A stretch of DNA of 50,138 nucleotides from an uncultured Lachnospiraceae bacterium (lineage in GTDB: Bacteria; Bacillota; Clostridia; Lachnospirales; Lachnospiraceae): assembly GCA_900550285.1 (NCBI GenBank), contig URRW01000018.1, positions 1 through 50,138 on the forward strand. Reading direction: 5' to 3'. The translations under genes and the position numbers were made by a program. Below, one piece after another: positions 14,320 through 22,704 of this stretch. The first letter of the stretch is position 1. The number at the start of each line of letters is the position of its first letter. The notes under the pieces are model-generated. The model saw nothing but the letters and a program-made list of their open reading frames with translations, searched no databases and was not told the origin of the DNA.

Positions 14320-16194
14320 ATGACAACCAATCCCGATGACAACAAGAAACCCCAAAAGATGCTTGCCACCTACGCGGTTGTCGCCCTCATCATCATGTTT
14401 GTGCTCAATATTTTTGTGCTGCCATGGCTGATGGGGCGCAGCGTTGTGGAAACCACCTACAGCGATTTTCTGGACGGTCTGGATTCCCACCAGATCAAAG
14501 AAGTCCAGATCGACCGGCAGGATTACCTCATCTTATATACGATTGAAGAGGACGGCAAAACCAAGATATGCAAAACAGGCTTGCTCAATATCGACAACGA
14601 GCTTGTCGAGCAGATCCGCAGCTCCGGCGCGCAGCTCATCAGCGAGATTCCCACGAAGCAGTCGCCGCTTATGAGCATTTTGGTCGGCTTCATCCTTCCG
14701 ACGATCCTGTTTGTCGCCCTCGGTCAGCTTCTTTTCCGGAAGATGAACCAGAGCATGATGGGCGGCGGCCCCGGCGGGGCGATGGCGTTTGGCAAAAGCA
14801 ACGCCAAGGTATATGTCAAATCCTCCACCGGCATCAAATTTGCCGACGTGGCGGGCGAGGACGAGGCAAAGGAGCTTCTTTCCGAAATCGTTGATTTTCT
14901 GCACAATCCCGAAAAATACCGGGAGATCGGCGCTTCCATGCCAAAGGGCGCGCTGCTTGTAGGCCCTCCCGGAACCGGTAAGACGCTGCTTGCAAAGGCG
15001 GTCGCAGGCGAAGCCGACGTGCCCTTCTTCTCCATTTCCGGCTCCGAATTTGTAGAAATGTTCGTCGGCATGGGCGCGGCAAAGGTGCGCGACCTGTTCA
15101 AGCAGGCGACGGAAAAAGCGCCCTGTATCGTTTTCATCGACGAGATTGATACGATCGGCAAAAAGCGTGACGGCAATTTCAGCGGCAATGACGAGCGCGA
15201 GCAGACCTTAAACCAGCTGCTTACCGAAATGGACGGCTTCGACGGCTCCAAGGGCGTCGTGATCCTTGCAGCGACCAACCGCCCCGACTCCCTCGATCCT
15301 GCGCTGACCCGTCCCGGACGGTTTGACCGCCGGATTCCCGTGGAGCTGCCCGATCTGCAGGGGCGCGCGGACATTTTAAAGGTTCACGCCAAAAAGATCA
15401 AAATTGCGGACAACGTCAATTTTTACGAGATCGCAAAAGCCGCTTCCGGCGCTTCCGGCGCGGAGCTTGCCAATATCGTAAACGAAGCGGCGCTCAGGGC
15501 AGTCCGCGACGGACGGCGCTTTGCCACGCAGGCGGACATGGAGGAAAGCATCGAGGTCGTCATCGCCGGATACCAGAAAAAGAGCCGCGTCCTTTCTGAA
15601 AAGGAAAAGCTCATCGTTTCCTATCACGAGGTCGGCCATGCGCTCGTGGCAGCCATGCAGACCAACTCCGCGCCGGTGCACAAGATCACGATCATCCCCC
15701 GCACCAGCGGCGCGCTTGGCTATACGATGCAGGTGGACGACGGCGAGCATTTCCTGATGTCCAAGGAGGAGCTGGAAAACAAGATCGCAACCTTTACCGG
15801 AGGCAGGGCGGCTGAGGAGCTTATCTTCCATTCCGTTACGACCGGCGCCTCCAACGACATCGAGCAGGCGACGCGCCTTGCCCGCGCGATGATCACGCGT
15901 TTCGGGATGCACGAGGATTTCGACATGGTCGCGATGGAAAATGTGAGCAACCAGTATCTGGGCGGCGACACATCCCTTTCCTGCTCTCCCGAAACCCAGA
16001 CCGAGATCGACAAAAAGACCGTGGAGCTCGTCCGCGCCCAGCACGCAAAGGCGCTCAAAATCCTGCAGGACAATCTTCCAAAGCTGCATGAGATCGCCAA
16101 ATACCTTTACGAGCACGAGACGATCACCGGTGACGAGTTTATGAACATTCTTCTGAAAAAACAGGAGGGGATCACAGATGCCCAATCCAACTGA
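14320..16194 (+). CDS. ftsH: ATP-dependent zinc metalloprotease FtsH
   Basis: 624-residue membrane-anchored AAA protease. Two transmembrane helices (about 17-37 and 117-139) flank an extracytoplasmic domain. The AAA module has Walker A GPPGTGKT (205-212), Walker B VFIDEID (261-267) and the SRH 'RPGRFDRR'. The protease domain has the zinc motif HEVGH (426-430), where most FtsH have HEAGH; the HExxH ligands are intact. 'TGASNDIEQAT' supplies the third ligand region. It degrades misassembled membrane proteins and some regulators. The start at 14320 is chosen for CAGGAG 8 bases upstream, not the earlier in-frame ATG at 14284. The 3' end overlaps the marR-like gene by 17 bases, so the two are co-transcribed. 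Confidence 0.96.
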   Translation: MTTNPDDNKKPQKMLATYAVVALIIMFVLNIFVLPWLMGRSVVETTYSDFLDGLDSHQIKEVQIDRQDYLILYTIEEDGKTKICKTGLLNIDNELVEQIRSSGAQLISEIPTKQSPLMSILVGFILPTILFVALGQLLFRKMNQSMMGGGPGGAMAFGKSNAKVYVKSSTGIKFADVAGEDEAKELLSEIVDFLHNPEKYREIGASMPKGALLVGPPGTGKTLLAKAVAGEADVPFFSISGSEFVEMFVGMGAAKVRDLFKQATEKAPCIVFIDEIDTIGKKRDGNFSGNDEREQTLNQLLTEMDGFDGSKGVVILAATNRPDSLDPALTRPGRFDRRIPVELPDLQGRADILKVHAKKIKIADNVNFYEIAKAASGASGAELANIVNEAALRAVRDGRRFATQADMEESIEVVIAGYQKKSRVLSEKEKLIVSYHEVGHALVAAMQTNSAPVHKITIIPRTSGALGYTMQVDDGEHFLMSKEELENKIATFTGGRAAEELIFHSVTTGASNDIEQATRLARAMITRFGMHEDFDMVAMENVSNQYLGGDTSLSCSPETQTEIDKKTVELVRAQHAKALKILQDNLPKLHEIAKYLYEHETITGDEFMNILLKKQEGITDAQSN

Positions 16195-16618
16195 GATGCT
16201 TTACGGCATTCAGCAGTTTTTTAAATGCTATGAAAAACAGATCAACCGGACGGCAGCCCACTATCAGCTGACCGCCACGGAACTAAATATCCTGCTGTTT
16301 CTGGCAAACCATCCCGAGCTGGACACCGCCAGGGACATTGTGGAGCTGAGAGGGCTTCCCAAATCCTGCGTTTCGCGGGCGGTAGACTCCCTCATCCGGC
16401 AGGGCTTTCTGGAAAGCCGCGAGGATAAAAACGACCGCCGCATCCTCCATCTTTCCATTCTGCCTGCCGCCGCCGGACTGACAAAGGACGTCCAACTCAC
16501 CCAGCAGAAATTTTTATCCCGGATGTATCAGAATTTTACGCCGGAGGAATGCCGTCTGCACGAAAAGCTTTCCAAAAAGCTGCTGGACAATATCCTTTCC
16601 GAAAAATGCGGCGAATAG
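16178..16618 (+). CDS. MarR-family transcriptional regulator
   Basis: 146 residues with a winged helix-turn-helix: 'LTATELNILLFLANHPELDT', then 'RDIVELRGLPKSCVSRAVDS' as the HTH, and 'LIRQGFLESREDKNDRRILH' as the wing with the DxRxxx pattern typical of MarR. Flanking helices would form the dimer interface. AGGAGG lies about 9 bases before the ATG, inside the end of ftsH. Ligand and targets are unknown; coupling to ftsH suggests a stress-related role, but that is inference. A Rho-independent terminator follows. Confidence 0.85.
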   Translation: MPNPTEMLYGIQQFFKCYEKQINRTAAHYQLTATELNILLFLANHPELDTARDIVELRGLPKSCVSRAVDSLIRQGFLESREDKNDRRILHLSILPAAAGLTKDVQLTQQKFLSRMYQNFTPEECRLHEKLSKKLLDNILSEKCGE

Positions 16619-16645
16619 TTTAATATCCGGATCCGTATTTTCCCT

Positions 16646-16680
16646 GCGGGGCTACCAAATCACGGCAGTCCCGCTTTTCT
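16646..16680 (+). terminator. Terminator of ftsH-marR
   Basis: GCGGG (16646-16650) pairs with CCCGC (16670-16674), with inner GCTaCC/GGcAG pairing, followed by TTTTCTTTTCC. Confidence 0.65.
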
Positions 16681-16749
16681 TTTCCCTCCGGATAGAGTAT
16701 AATAAATCTCAGATTTTATCATGCAAATATTACTTTAGGGGGTACTCGT

Positions 16750-17670
16750 ATGAAACAGATTTCTCTTGGAAAAAGCGGCATGACCGTTCCCGCAGTCGCA
16801 CTGGGCTGCATGCGCATCGGCGATGTTTCCGCCGTGCAGGCGCGCAGGCTTGTGGACACCGCGCTGGAGCTTGGCTGCAACTTTTTTGACCACGCGGACA
16901 TTTACGGGGCGGGACGCTGCGAGGAGGCTTTTGCCGAAGCTGTGGGCATGTCTGCCTCCGTCCGCGAAAAGATGATCCTGCAGTCCAAATGCGGCATCGT
17001 TCCCGGCGTGATGTACGACTTTTCAAAGGAACACATCCTTTCCTCCGTGGACGGCATTTTAAAGCGGCTGCGCACGGACTATCTGGACGTTCTCGTTCTG
17101 CACCGCCCGGATGCGCTCATGGAGCCGGAGGAGGTAGCGGAAGCCTTCGACCTGCTGGAAGCCTCCGGCAAGGTGCGCCATTTCGGCGTTTCCAACCACA
17201 ATCCGTCGCAGATTGAGCTGCTCAAAAAATGCGTGCGCCAGCCCATCGTAACAGACCAGCTCCAGTTTTCCCTGCCCAACTCTTCCATGATCCAAAGCGG
17301 CATGGAGGTCAACATGACGACGGACGGCAGCGTGGACCGGGACGGGCATGTGCTCGGCTACTGCCGCTTAAACGACATCACGATCCAGACGTGGTCGCCC
17401 TTCCAGTACGGATTTTTTGAAGGCGTTTATATCGGAAATGAGAAATATCCGGAATTGAACCGCTGTCTTTCCGAGATTGCGGAGCGCTATGATACCGAGC
17501 CGACCGCCATCGCTGCGGCATGGATCCTGCGCCATCCCGCCAATATGCAGCTCATCGCCGGGACGACCAGCCCCGAGCGCCTTTCCCTCATCTGCCGCGC
17601 TGCGGACATCGTCCTTACCAGACAGGAGTGGTATCAGCTTTATCTGGCGGCGGGACATATGCTTCCCTGA
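16750..17670 (+). CDS. Aldo/keto reductase (YdhF-like)
   Basis: 306-residue NADP(H)-dependent TIM-barrel reductase. 'VALGCMRIGD' opens the barrel; D-Y-K/H tetrad elements are visible as 'FFDHADIYGAGRCEEAF' (Asp and Tyr, about 44-59), Lys in 'ILQSKCGI', and His in 'VLVLHRPD'. 'VRHFGVSNHN' and 'TWSPFQYGFF' follow, and the cofactor-side motif is 'LIAGTTSPERL'. It reduces aldehydes or ketones; substrate unknown. Start is ATG at 16750 with AGGGGG 8 bases upstream and a TATAAT (16698-16703). Only 16 bases separate it from the flavoprotein genes, so it is probably the first gene of that operon. Confidence 0.9.
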   Translation: MKQISLGKSGMTVPAVALGCMRIGDVSAVQARRLVDTALELGCNFFDHADIYGAGRCEEAFAEAVGMSASVREKMILQSKCGIVPGVMYDFSKEHILSSVDGILKRLRTDYLDVLVLHRPDALMEPEEVAEAFDLLEASGKVRHFGVSNHNPSQIELLKKCVRQPIVTDQLQFSLPNSSMIQSGMEVNMTTDGSVDRDGHVLGYCRLNDITIQTWSPFQYGFFEGVYIGNEKYPELNRCLSEIAERYDTEPTAIAAAWILRHPANMQLIAGTTSPERLSLICRAADIVLTRQEWYQLYLAAGHMLP

Positions 17671-17686
17671 AAGGAGGACAACAGCC

Positions 17687-19135
17687 ATGTATGATGTTAT
17701 CGTCATCGGCGCGGGCGTCACGGGCTGCAGCATCGCCCGGGAGCTTTCCCGCTATGAACTTGATCTGCTCGTCCTTGAAAAGGAGGAGGACGTCTGCTGC
17801 GGCACTTCCAAGGCAAACAGCGCCATCATCCACGCCGGGCACGATGCTGCCCCCGGCTCCTTAAAGGCGCGCTTCAACGTAGAAGGAAACGCCATGATGG
17901 ACCGGCTTTCCGAAGAGCTGGATTTTCCTTTTCAACGGAACGGTTCCCTCGTCCTCTGCTTTGACAAGGCGCAGCTTCCCGAGCTGGAAGCCCTCGCCGA
18001 ACGGGGCAGGCAAAACGGCGTTTCCGGTCTGCGGATCGTTTCCGGGGATGAATTAAAAGAACTTGAACCCGCCGTTTCCGACCAGGCTGCGGCAGCCCTT
18101 TTCTGTCCCACGGGCGGGATCGTCTGCCCGTTCAACATGACGGTCGCCTATGCGGAAAATGCCTTTGAAAACGGCGCGCAGTTTCTTTTCAACACTGCGG
18201 TAAAACAGATTTTGCCCGGGACCGCCCCCGGAAGCTGGCGCGTCGTGACCGCATCCGGGGAAACCTTTGAAACGCGCTGTATCGTAAACGCCGCCGGCGT
18301 TTATGCGGATGAGCTGCACAACATGGTAAGCGCGCGCAGGCTTTCCATCACGCCCCGGCGCGGCGAATACCAGCTTCTCGACAAAAAAGCCGGAACCCTC
18401 GTTTCCCATACGATCTTCCAGCTTCCCGGCAAAATGGGAAAAGGCATCCTCGTAACGCCCACCGTCCACGGCAACCTGCTCGTAGGCCCTACCGCCGAAA
18501 ACCTTTCCGATAAGGAAGCGGTCAACACCACGCAGGCAGGGCTTTTGGAGGTCATGGAAAAGGGCGCATTAAGCGTGCCCTCCCTGCCGCGCAATCTGAC
18601 GATCACCTCCTTTGCGGGGCTTCGCGCCTCCGAAGCGGGCGGCGATTTTGTCATCGGGGAAGCGGCGGACGCGCCCGGATTTTTCGACTGCGCAGGCATC
18701 GAATCGCCGGGTCTGTCCTCCGCCCCCGCCATCGGCGTCTTTCTGGCAAAACAGGTCGCTGCAAAGCTCTCCCTGCCCGAAAAAACCGATTTTAACCCGC
18801 GTCGGAAGGGGATCCCGTGCGTTGCCTCCGCTTCCCCTGATGAGCTGCGCGCCCTGATCGCCAAAGATCCTTCCTACGGCGTGGTCGTATGCCGCTGCGA
18901 AACCGTCACGGAGGGCGAGATCAAAAACGCCATCCACAGACCGCTTGGCGCGCGTTCCTTAGACGGCGTCAAACGGCGCACCAGAGCCGGGATGGGCAGA
19001 TGTCAGGCGGGCTTTTGCTCCCCGAAGGTCATGGAACTTCTGGAAAAAGAGCTTTCCGCCGACCCGCTGACCGTTTCCAAGCACGGCGCAGGCTCCGAGC
19101 TTCTGACCGGGTATACAAGGGAGGGTTCCTTATGA
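17687..19135 (+). CDS. FAD-dependent oxidoreductase with C-terminal [2Fe-2S] domain (GlpA-like)
   Basis: 482 residues. An N-terminal dinucleotide-binding fold (VIVIGAGVTGCSIARELSRY, residues 4-23) belongs to the DAO/glycerol-3-phosphate dehydrogenase family. 'GTSKANSAIIHAGHDAAPGS' is the region seen in GlpA-like and YgaF/LhgO-like enzymes. The C terminus carries a BFD-like [2Fe-2S] domain with CRC ('VVCRCETVTEGEI') and 'RAGMGRCQAGFC'. AGGAGG lies just upstream of the ATG at 17687; the longer frame from 17477 was rejected. With the next two genes it forms the glpA-glpB-DUF1667 type module known in Firmicutes and Spirochaetes, thought to oxidise glycerol-3-phosphate or a related hydroxyacid. 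No glpF or glpK is adjacent, so the substrate is open. Confidence 0.85.
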   Translation: MYDVIVIGAGVTGCSIARELSRYELDLLVLEKEEDVCCGTSKANSAIIHAGHDAAPGSLKARFNVEGNAMMDRLSEELDFPFQRNGSLVLCFDKAQLPELEALAERGRQNGVSGLRIVSGDELKELEPAVSDQAAAALFCPTGGIVCPFNMTVAYAENAFENGAQFLFNTAVKQILPGTAPGSWRVVTASGETFETRCIVNAAGVYADELHNMVSARRLSITPRRGEYQLLDKKAGTLVSHTIFQLPGKMGKGILVTPTVHGNLLVGPTAENLSDKEAVNTTQAGLLEVMEKGALSVPSLPRNLTITSFAGLRASEAGGDFVIGEAADAPGFFDCAGIESPGLSSAPAIGVFLAKQVAAKLSLPEKTDFNPRRKGIPCVASASPDELRALIAKDPSYGVVVCRCETVTEGEIKNAIHRPLGARSLDGVKRRTRAGMGRCQAGFCSPKVMELLEKELSADPLTVSKHGAGSELLTGYTREGSL

Positions 19136-20550
19136 AAATTTATGATCTGATCGTCATTGGCGGCGGCCCCGCCGGGCTTGCGGCAGCTATCGCCGCGCGC
19201 AGGGCGGGGATCTCCGATCTTCTGATCCTTGAGCGGGACGGCGAGCTGGGCGGCATTTTAAACCAGTGCATCCACAACGGCTTTGGGCTGCACACCTTTC
19301 AGGAGGAGCTGACCGGCCCGGAATATGCCGCGCGCTTTATTGAACAGGCAAAAGAGCTTTCGATCCCGTACAAATTAAACACGATGGTATTGGATCTTGC
19401 CGCCTCCGGCGACGGGCTGCGGCATGTGACCGCCATGAACCGTCAGGACGGGCTTTTGCAGCTTTGCACAAGGACGCTCATCCTCGCCATGGGCTGCCGG
19501 GAACGCCCCAGAGGCGCGCTCAACATCCCGGGCTTCCGCCCCGCCGGCGTCTACACCGCAGGCACGGCGCAGCGCCTCGTAAATATGGAGGGCTTCCTGC
19601 CGGGCAAAGAGGTCGTGATCTTAGGCTCCGGCGACATCGGGCTTATCATGGCGCGGCGCATGACGCTGGAAGGCGCGCACGTCAAGGCTGTGGCAGAGCT
19701 TCTGCCCTATTCCGGCGGGCTGCAGCGAAATATCGTCCAGTGCCTCGAAGATTTTGACATTCCGTTAAAGCTTTCCCATACAGTTGTGGACATTCAGGGA
19801 AAAGACCGGGTCAGCGGGGTCACGCTTGCGCAGGTCGGCGCTGACCGCAGGCCCATTCCGGGCACGGAAGAGCAGATTTCCTGCGACACGCTGCTGCTTT
19901 CCTGCGGTCTGATCCCGGAAAACGAGCTTTCCGGCAGGCTGGGCGTGACCCTTTCGCCTGCGACCTCTGGTCCCGTCGTCAACGAAAGCCTTGAAACCAG
20001 CGTTCCCGGCGTATTCGCCTGCGGAAACGTGCTCCATGTGCACGATCTGGTGGACTATGTTTCAGAGGAGGCGGCGCGCGCAGGCCAGCAGGCGGCGGCT
20101 TTTCTGAAGCAATGCCGGGCAGCATCAGACGCTGACAGCGGCGAAACTCCCGGCGAATGCGAAGCTGACGGCGGCGAAACTTCCGGCGAATGTGACGCTG
20201 ACGGCGGCGAAACTCCACGCGAATGCGAAGCTGACGGCGGATGCGCTCCGGCACAGGCAGCACTCCCCTGCGGCATCGAACCGTCCATTTCCCTGATCCC
20301 GGCGAGCGGCGTGCGCTATACCGTGCCCCAGCTCGTGCGCCTGTCCCATGTGGACGATACGCTGCTCGTGCGCTTCCGCGTCGGGCAGGTTTACAGGGAC
20401 GCCACGCTCTCCGTCTTTGCGGATGACGTCTGCATTTTTTCCCGGAAAAAGAAAAAGCTTGCCCCCGGCGAAATGGAGCAGCTTCTCCTGAAAAAATCGC
20501 TGATCCCTGCCAACACAAGGACGCTTACGATCTGCGCCGGGCAGTCCTGA
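19132..20550 (+). CDS. NAD(P)/FAD-dependent oxidoreductase (second subunit, pyridine nucleotide-disulfide type)
   Basis: 472 residues. Two Rossmann motifs: 'LIVIGGGPAGLAAAIAARRA' (residues 6-25, FAD) and 'EVVILGSGDIGLIMARRMTL' (about 161-180, NAD). 'GCRERPRG' and 'GVFACGNVLHVHDLVDYVSE' are typical of the NirB/HcaD-like partner seen beside GlpA-like proteins. The ATG overlaps the previous stop (ATGA). Unusual: residues 333-371 consist of 3.5 tandem 11-residue units of the type EADGGETPGEC, absent from relatives as far as I know, inserted between the FAD domain and the C-terminal domain (starting near 'GVRYTVPQLV'). The insertion keeps frame. Confidence 0.83.
   Translation: MKIYDLIVIGGGPAGLAAAIAARRAGISDLLILERDGELGGILNQCIHNGFGLHTFQEELTGPEYAARFIEQAKELSIPYKLNTMVLDLAASGDGLRHVTAMNRQDGLLQLCTRTLILAMGCRERPRGALNIPGFRPAGVYTAGTAQRLVNMEGFLPGKEVVILGSGDIGLIMARRMTLEGAHVKAVAELLPYSGGLQRNIVQCLEDFDIPLKLSHTVVDIQGKDRVSGVTLAQVGADRRPIPGTEEQISCDTLLLSCGLIPENELSGRLGVTLSPATSGPVVNESLETSVPGVFACGNVLHVHDLVDYVSEEAARAGQQAAAFLKQCRAASDADSGETPGECEADGGETSGECDADGGETPRECEADGGCAPAQAALPCGIEPSISLIPASGVRYTVPQLVRLSHVDDTLLVRFRVGQVYRDATLSVFADDVCIFSRKKKKLAPGEMEQLLLKKSLIPANTRTLTICAGQS
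20128..20244 (+). repeat. In-frame 33-bp tandem repeat inside the flavoprotein gene
   Basis: Three full 33-bp units (20128-20160, 20161-20193, 20194-20226) and one partial unit (20227-20244), each encoding an acidic 11-residue block ending in Cys. Units differ by a few bases, consistent with slippage followed by drift. Confidence 0.88.
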
Positions 20551-20641
20551 CGCTTTTTTGCACGCAGGCTGCCGATGTGCAGGCAAATCCGCATTTTTAT
20601 GCTGAACCCAGCGCCGCAATGCGGCAGAAAGAGGAACGACA

Positions 20642-21010
20642 ATGGAAACAAAACATCTGATCTGCATCCGCTGTCCTTTGGGCTGCTCCCTTAACGCCTC
20701 CCTTGAAAACGGGCAGGTAATGTCCGTTTCCGGCAATACCTGTCCCCGCGGCGAAGCCTACGCGAAAACAGAGCTGACCGCACCCATGCGCACGGTGACC
20801 TCCACCGTCCGCGTGACAGGCGCTGCCATGCCCGTCATTTCCGTTAAGACCGCCGCTGACGTCCCGAAGGAAAAGATCGCCGCCGTCATGGAAGCGATCC
20901 GCACGATCCGTGCCGCCGCGCCCGTACACATCGGGGACGTGCTGCTTGAAAACGCAGCTGGCACAGGCGTCCCGGTCGTTGCGACCAGAAACGCCGACAC
21001 AATTTTATAA
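20642..21010 (+). CDS. DUF1667 domain protein
   Basis: 122 residues. Four cysteines: CIRCPLGC (8-15) and the later 'CPRGEAYAKTEL' (about 37-48), which probably bind a metal or Fe-S centre. DUF1667 proteins are nearly always encoded after the GlpA/GlpB-like flavoprotein pair, as here, and may be a third subunit that replaces GlpC. A 91-base gap precedes it, with AGAGGAACGACA before the ATG. Exact function is unknown. Confidence 0.85.
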   Translation: METKHLICIRCPLGCSLNASLENGQVMSVSGNTCPRGEAYAKTELTAPMRTVTSTVRVTGAAMPVISVKTAADVPKEKIAAVMEAIRTIRAAAPVHIGDVLLENAAGTGVPVVATRNADTIL

Positions 21011-21033
21011 CGACAATTTACAGGAGATTTTTC

Positions 21034-21858
21034 ATGGTCACAGACAAACTCGGAAAAAATGCGGACGCCCTTTGCCGCAAAAAGCTGTTCCTTCTGGACA
21101 TGGACGGCACGATTTATAATGAAAACCGGATTTTTGACGGGACGCTGGATTTTCTGTCCCAGATTAAGCAGGACGGGGGGCGTTATATTTTTATCACGAA
21201 CAATTCCTCCAAATCCGTGTCCGATTATGTGGAAAAGGTAAACCGCATGGGCATCTGCGCCGATGAAACGCATTTTTTTACATCCGGTCAGGCGACCGCC
21301 TTTTACCTGAATGAAAACTATCCGGGCCAGACCGTGTTCTGCATGGGAACCCGCTCCCTCACAGACGAGCTGCGCGCCGCCGGCATTACGGTCGTCACAA
21401 AGCCCGACGATAACGCGACCGTGGTTTTAATCGGCTTCGATACCGAAAATACCTCTGAAAAGGTGCGCGACACCTGCATCATGCTCGGCAGGGACGTGGC
21501 ATACCTCGCCACCAATCCCGACCTCGTCTGCCCGGTCAGCTTCGGCTACATCCCGGACTGCGGCTCCATGAGCATCATGCTGAAAAACGCCACCGGAAAA
21601 ACGCCCTTTTTCATCGGCAAGCCGGAACCGATCATGATCGACTGCGTTTTAAAAAAGCTCGGCGCTTCCAAGGAAGAGACCGTGATCGTGGGCGACCGCC
21701 TTTATACGGACATCGCCGCCGGCAAAAACGCCGGAGTAGACACGATCTGCGTCCTCTCCGGCGAAGCAACCCTTGATGATATTCAAAACGGGGCGCACAA
21801 GCCCACATGGGTGTTTGACAGCGTAACAGAAATCTGCGCTGCCCTGCGCGAAAAATAA
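21034..21858 (+). CDS. HAD-IIA family phosphatase (NagD / p-nitrophenylphosphatase-like)
   Basis: 274 residues. Motif I 'LFLLDMDGTIYNENRIFDG' (about 19-37, DxDGT), motif II 'FITNNSSKS' (TNN signature of HAD-IIA), C2A cap with 'IGFDTENTSEKVRD', motif III Lys in 'FIGKPEPIMID' and motif IV 'VIVGDRLYTDI'. Family members hydrolyse sugar phosphates, glycerol phosphates or AMP. Being 23 bases after the DUF1667 gene, it may be a phosphoglycolate or glycerol-3-phosphate phosphatase connected with the upstream dehydrogenase module; that is inference. AGGAG lies upstream of the ATG. Confidence 0.9.
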   Translation: MVTDKLGKNADALCRKKLFLLDMDGTIYNENRIFDGTLDFLSQIKQDGGRYIFITNNSSKSVSDYVEKVNRMGICADETHFFTSGQATAFYLNENYPGQTVFCMGTRSLTDELRAAGITVVTKPDDNATVVLIGFDTENTSEKVRDTCIMLGRDVAYLATNPDLVCPVSFGYIPDCGSMSIMLKNATGKTPFFIGKPEPIMIDCVLKKLGASKEETVIVGDRLYTDIAAGKNAGVDTICVLSGEATLDDIQNGAHKPTWVFDSVTEICAALREK

Positions 21859-21878
21859 GCCCTTCGCATGTTGAGCGC

Positions 21879-22619
21879 CTACTTTTCCGGCGTTACCCAT
21901 GCCCGGCTGTTCAAAAGCTGCTTTCTCTGCTTCCAGTCGGGCATGAGCCTTGTCATAAATTCATGGAAGCGCGGCGAATGATCCGGATGGATAAAGTGCG
22001 CAAATTCATGCGCCACCACATATTCTGCGCAGCCTTCGGGAACCTCAACAAGCTGTCTGGCAAAGGTCAGCACGCCGCGCACAGGCTGGCAGCTTCCCCA
22101 CCGCGACACCATGCTGCGGATGCGGATCTTTGGCCATGCCACGCCCAGCTTTTCAAATTCCGGATAAAGGCTGCGGCACAGCGTCTCAATCCTCTCCCGG
22201 CACCGCTTCGTCAAATACTTCTCCACCATCCGCTTCCGGCGGTCTTTGTCCGCAGGCTCCTTCTGCGTTACCACAAGCACCCTGCCGATCGGCTCCACCG
22301 ATTCCTTCGTTCCCAAAAGCACCCGCAGCCGATAGGCTTCTCCGCCCAGGTACAAAATATCCCCGTCCGCATATGCCCTGTCCCGTCCGGCAGCCATGCC
22401 GTCCCCCGCTTCCTTCATGCGCTGCCCACGCTCCATATTCTGCAGGATAAAATCCGCGTTTTCCCGCAGAAAAGCGTCGATATGGCTTTCCGGGACCCAC
22501 AGGTTTGCCGACACGCACACCTTGCCGTCCCTGTGGACCCGCAGATTGATCCTCTTCACATCTTTGATCTGAAGATCATATTCTACCGTCTTTCCGTTCA
22601 ATTCAATATATTTTTTCAA
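21879..22619 (-). CDS. YgjP-like (DUF45) metal-dependent hydrolase
   Basis: 246 residues of the SprT/YgjP family. The zinc motif is HEFAH in 'VVAHEFAHFIHPDHSPRFHE' (about 202-221), with a third His in 'HPDHSPRFH'. Upstream lies 'IRIRSMVSRWGSCQPVRGVL', the family signature (RxxxxxWGSC). N-terminal 'VEYDLQIKDVKRINLRVHRD' begins the conserved region. These proteins are predicted metallopeptidases; E. coli YgjP has been described as a UTP pyrophosphatase, so the reaction is unsettled. It is convergent with the HAD gene, with 20 bases between stops. Confidence 0.85.
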   Translation of the reverse strand: MKKYIELNGKTVEYDLQIKDVKRINLRVHRDGKVCVSANLWVPESHIDAFLRENADFILQNMERGQRMKEAGDGMAAGRDRAYADGDILYLGGEAYRLRVLLGTKESVEPIGRVLVVTQKEPADKDRRKRMVEKYLTKRCRERIETLCRSLYPEFEKLGVAWPKIRIRSMVSRWGSCQPVRGVLTFARQLVEVPEGCAEYVVAHEFAHFIHPDHSPRFHEFMTRLMPDWKQRKQLLNSRAWVTPEK

Positions 22620-22645
22620 ATGGTTTCCTCCGCGTCATGCCCGTA

Positions 22646-22704
22646 TATGCGCATAAACGCGTTTTTTTATACGGCAGAGAAAACTCCTATCGTATAAAGA
22701 AACG
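22646..22704. repeat. Dispersed palindromic repeat, copy D (partial), overlapping crcB
   Basis: On the minus strand it holds TTTATACGATAGGAG, a central variable part and CCGTATAAAAAAACGCGTTT, matching the first hairpin of the copy at 25233-25362. The last codons and the TAG stop of crcB lie in its first arm. Confidence 0.65.

Noticed and set aside
15376..16185. 269-residue open frame on the minus strand
   Set aside because: Antisense to ftsH; no conserved motifs.
16627..16640. GGATCCGTAT near the end of the first MarR gene as an operator
   Set aside because: Shares bases with the operators at 25.46 kb but is not palindromic and lies inside a terminator region.
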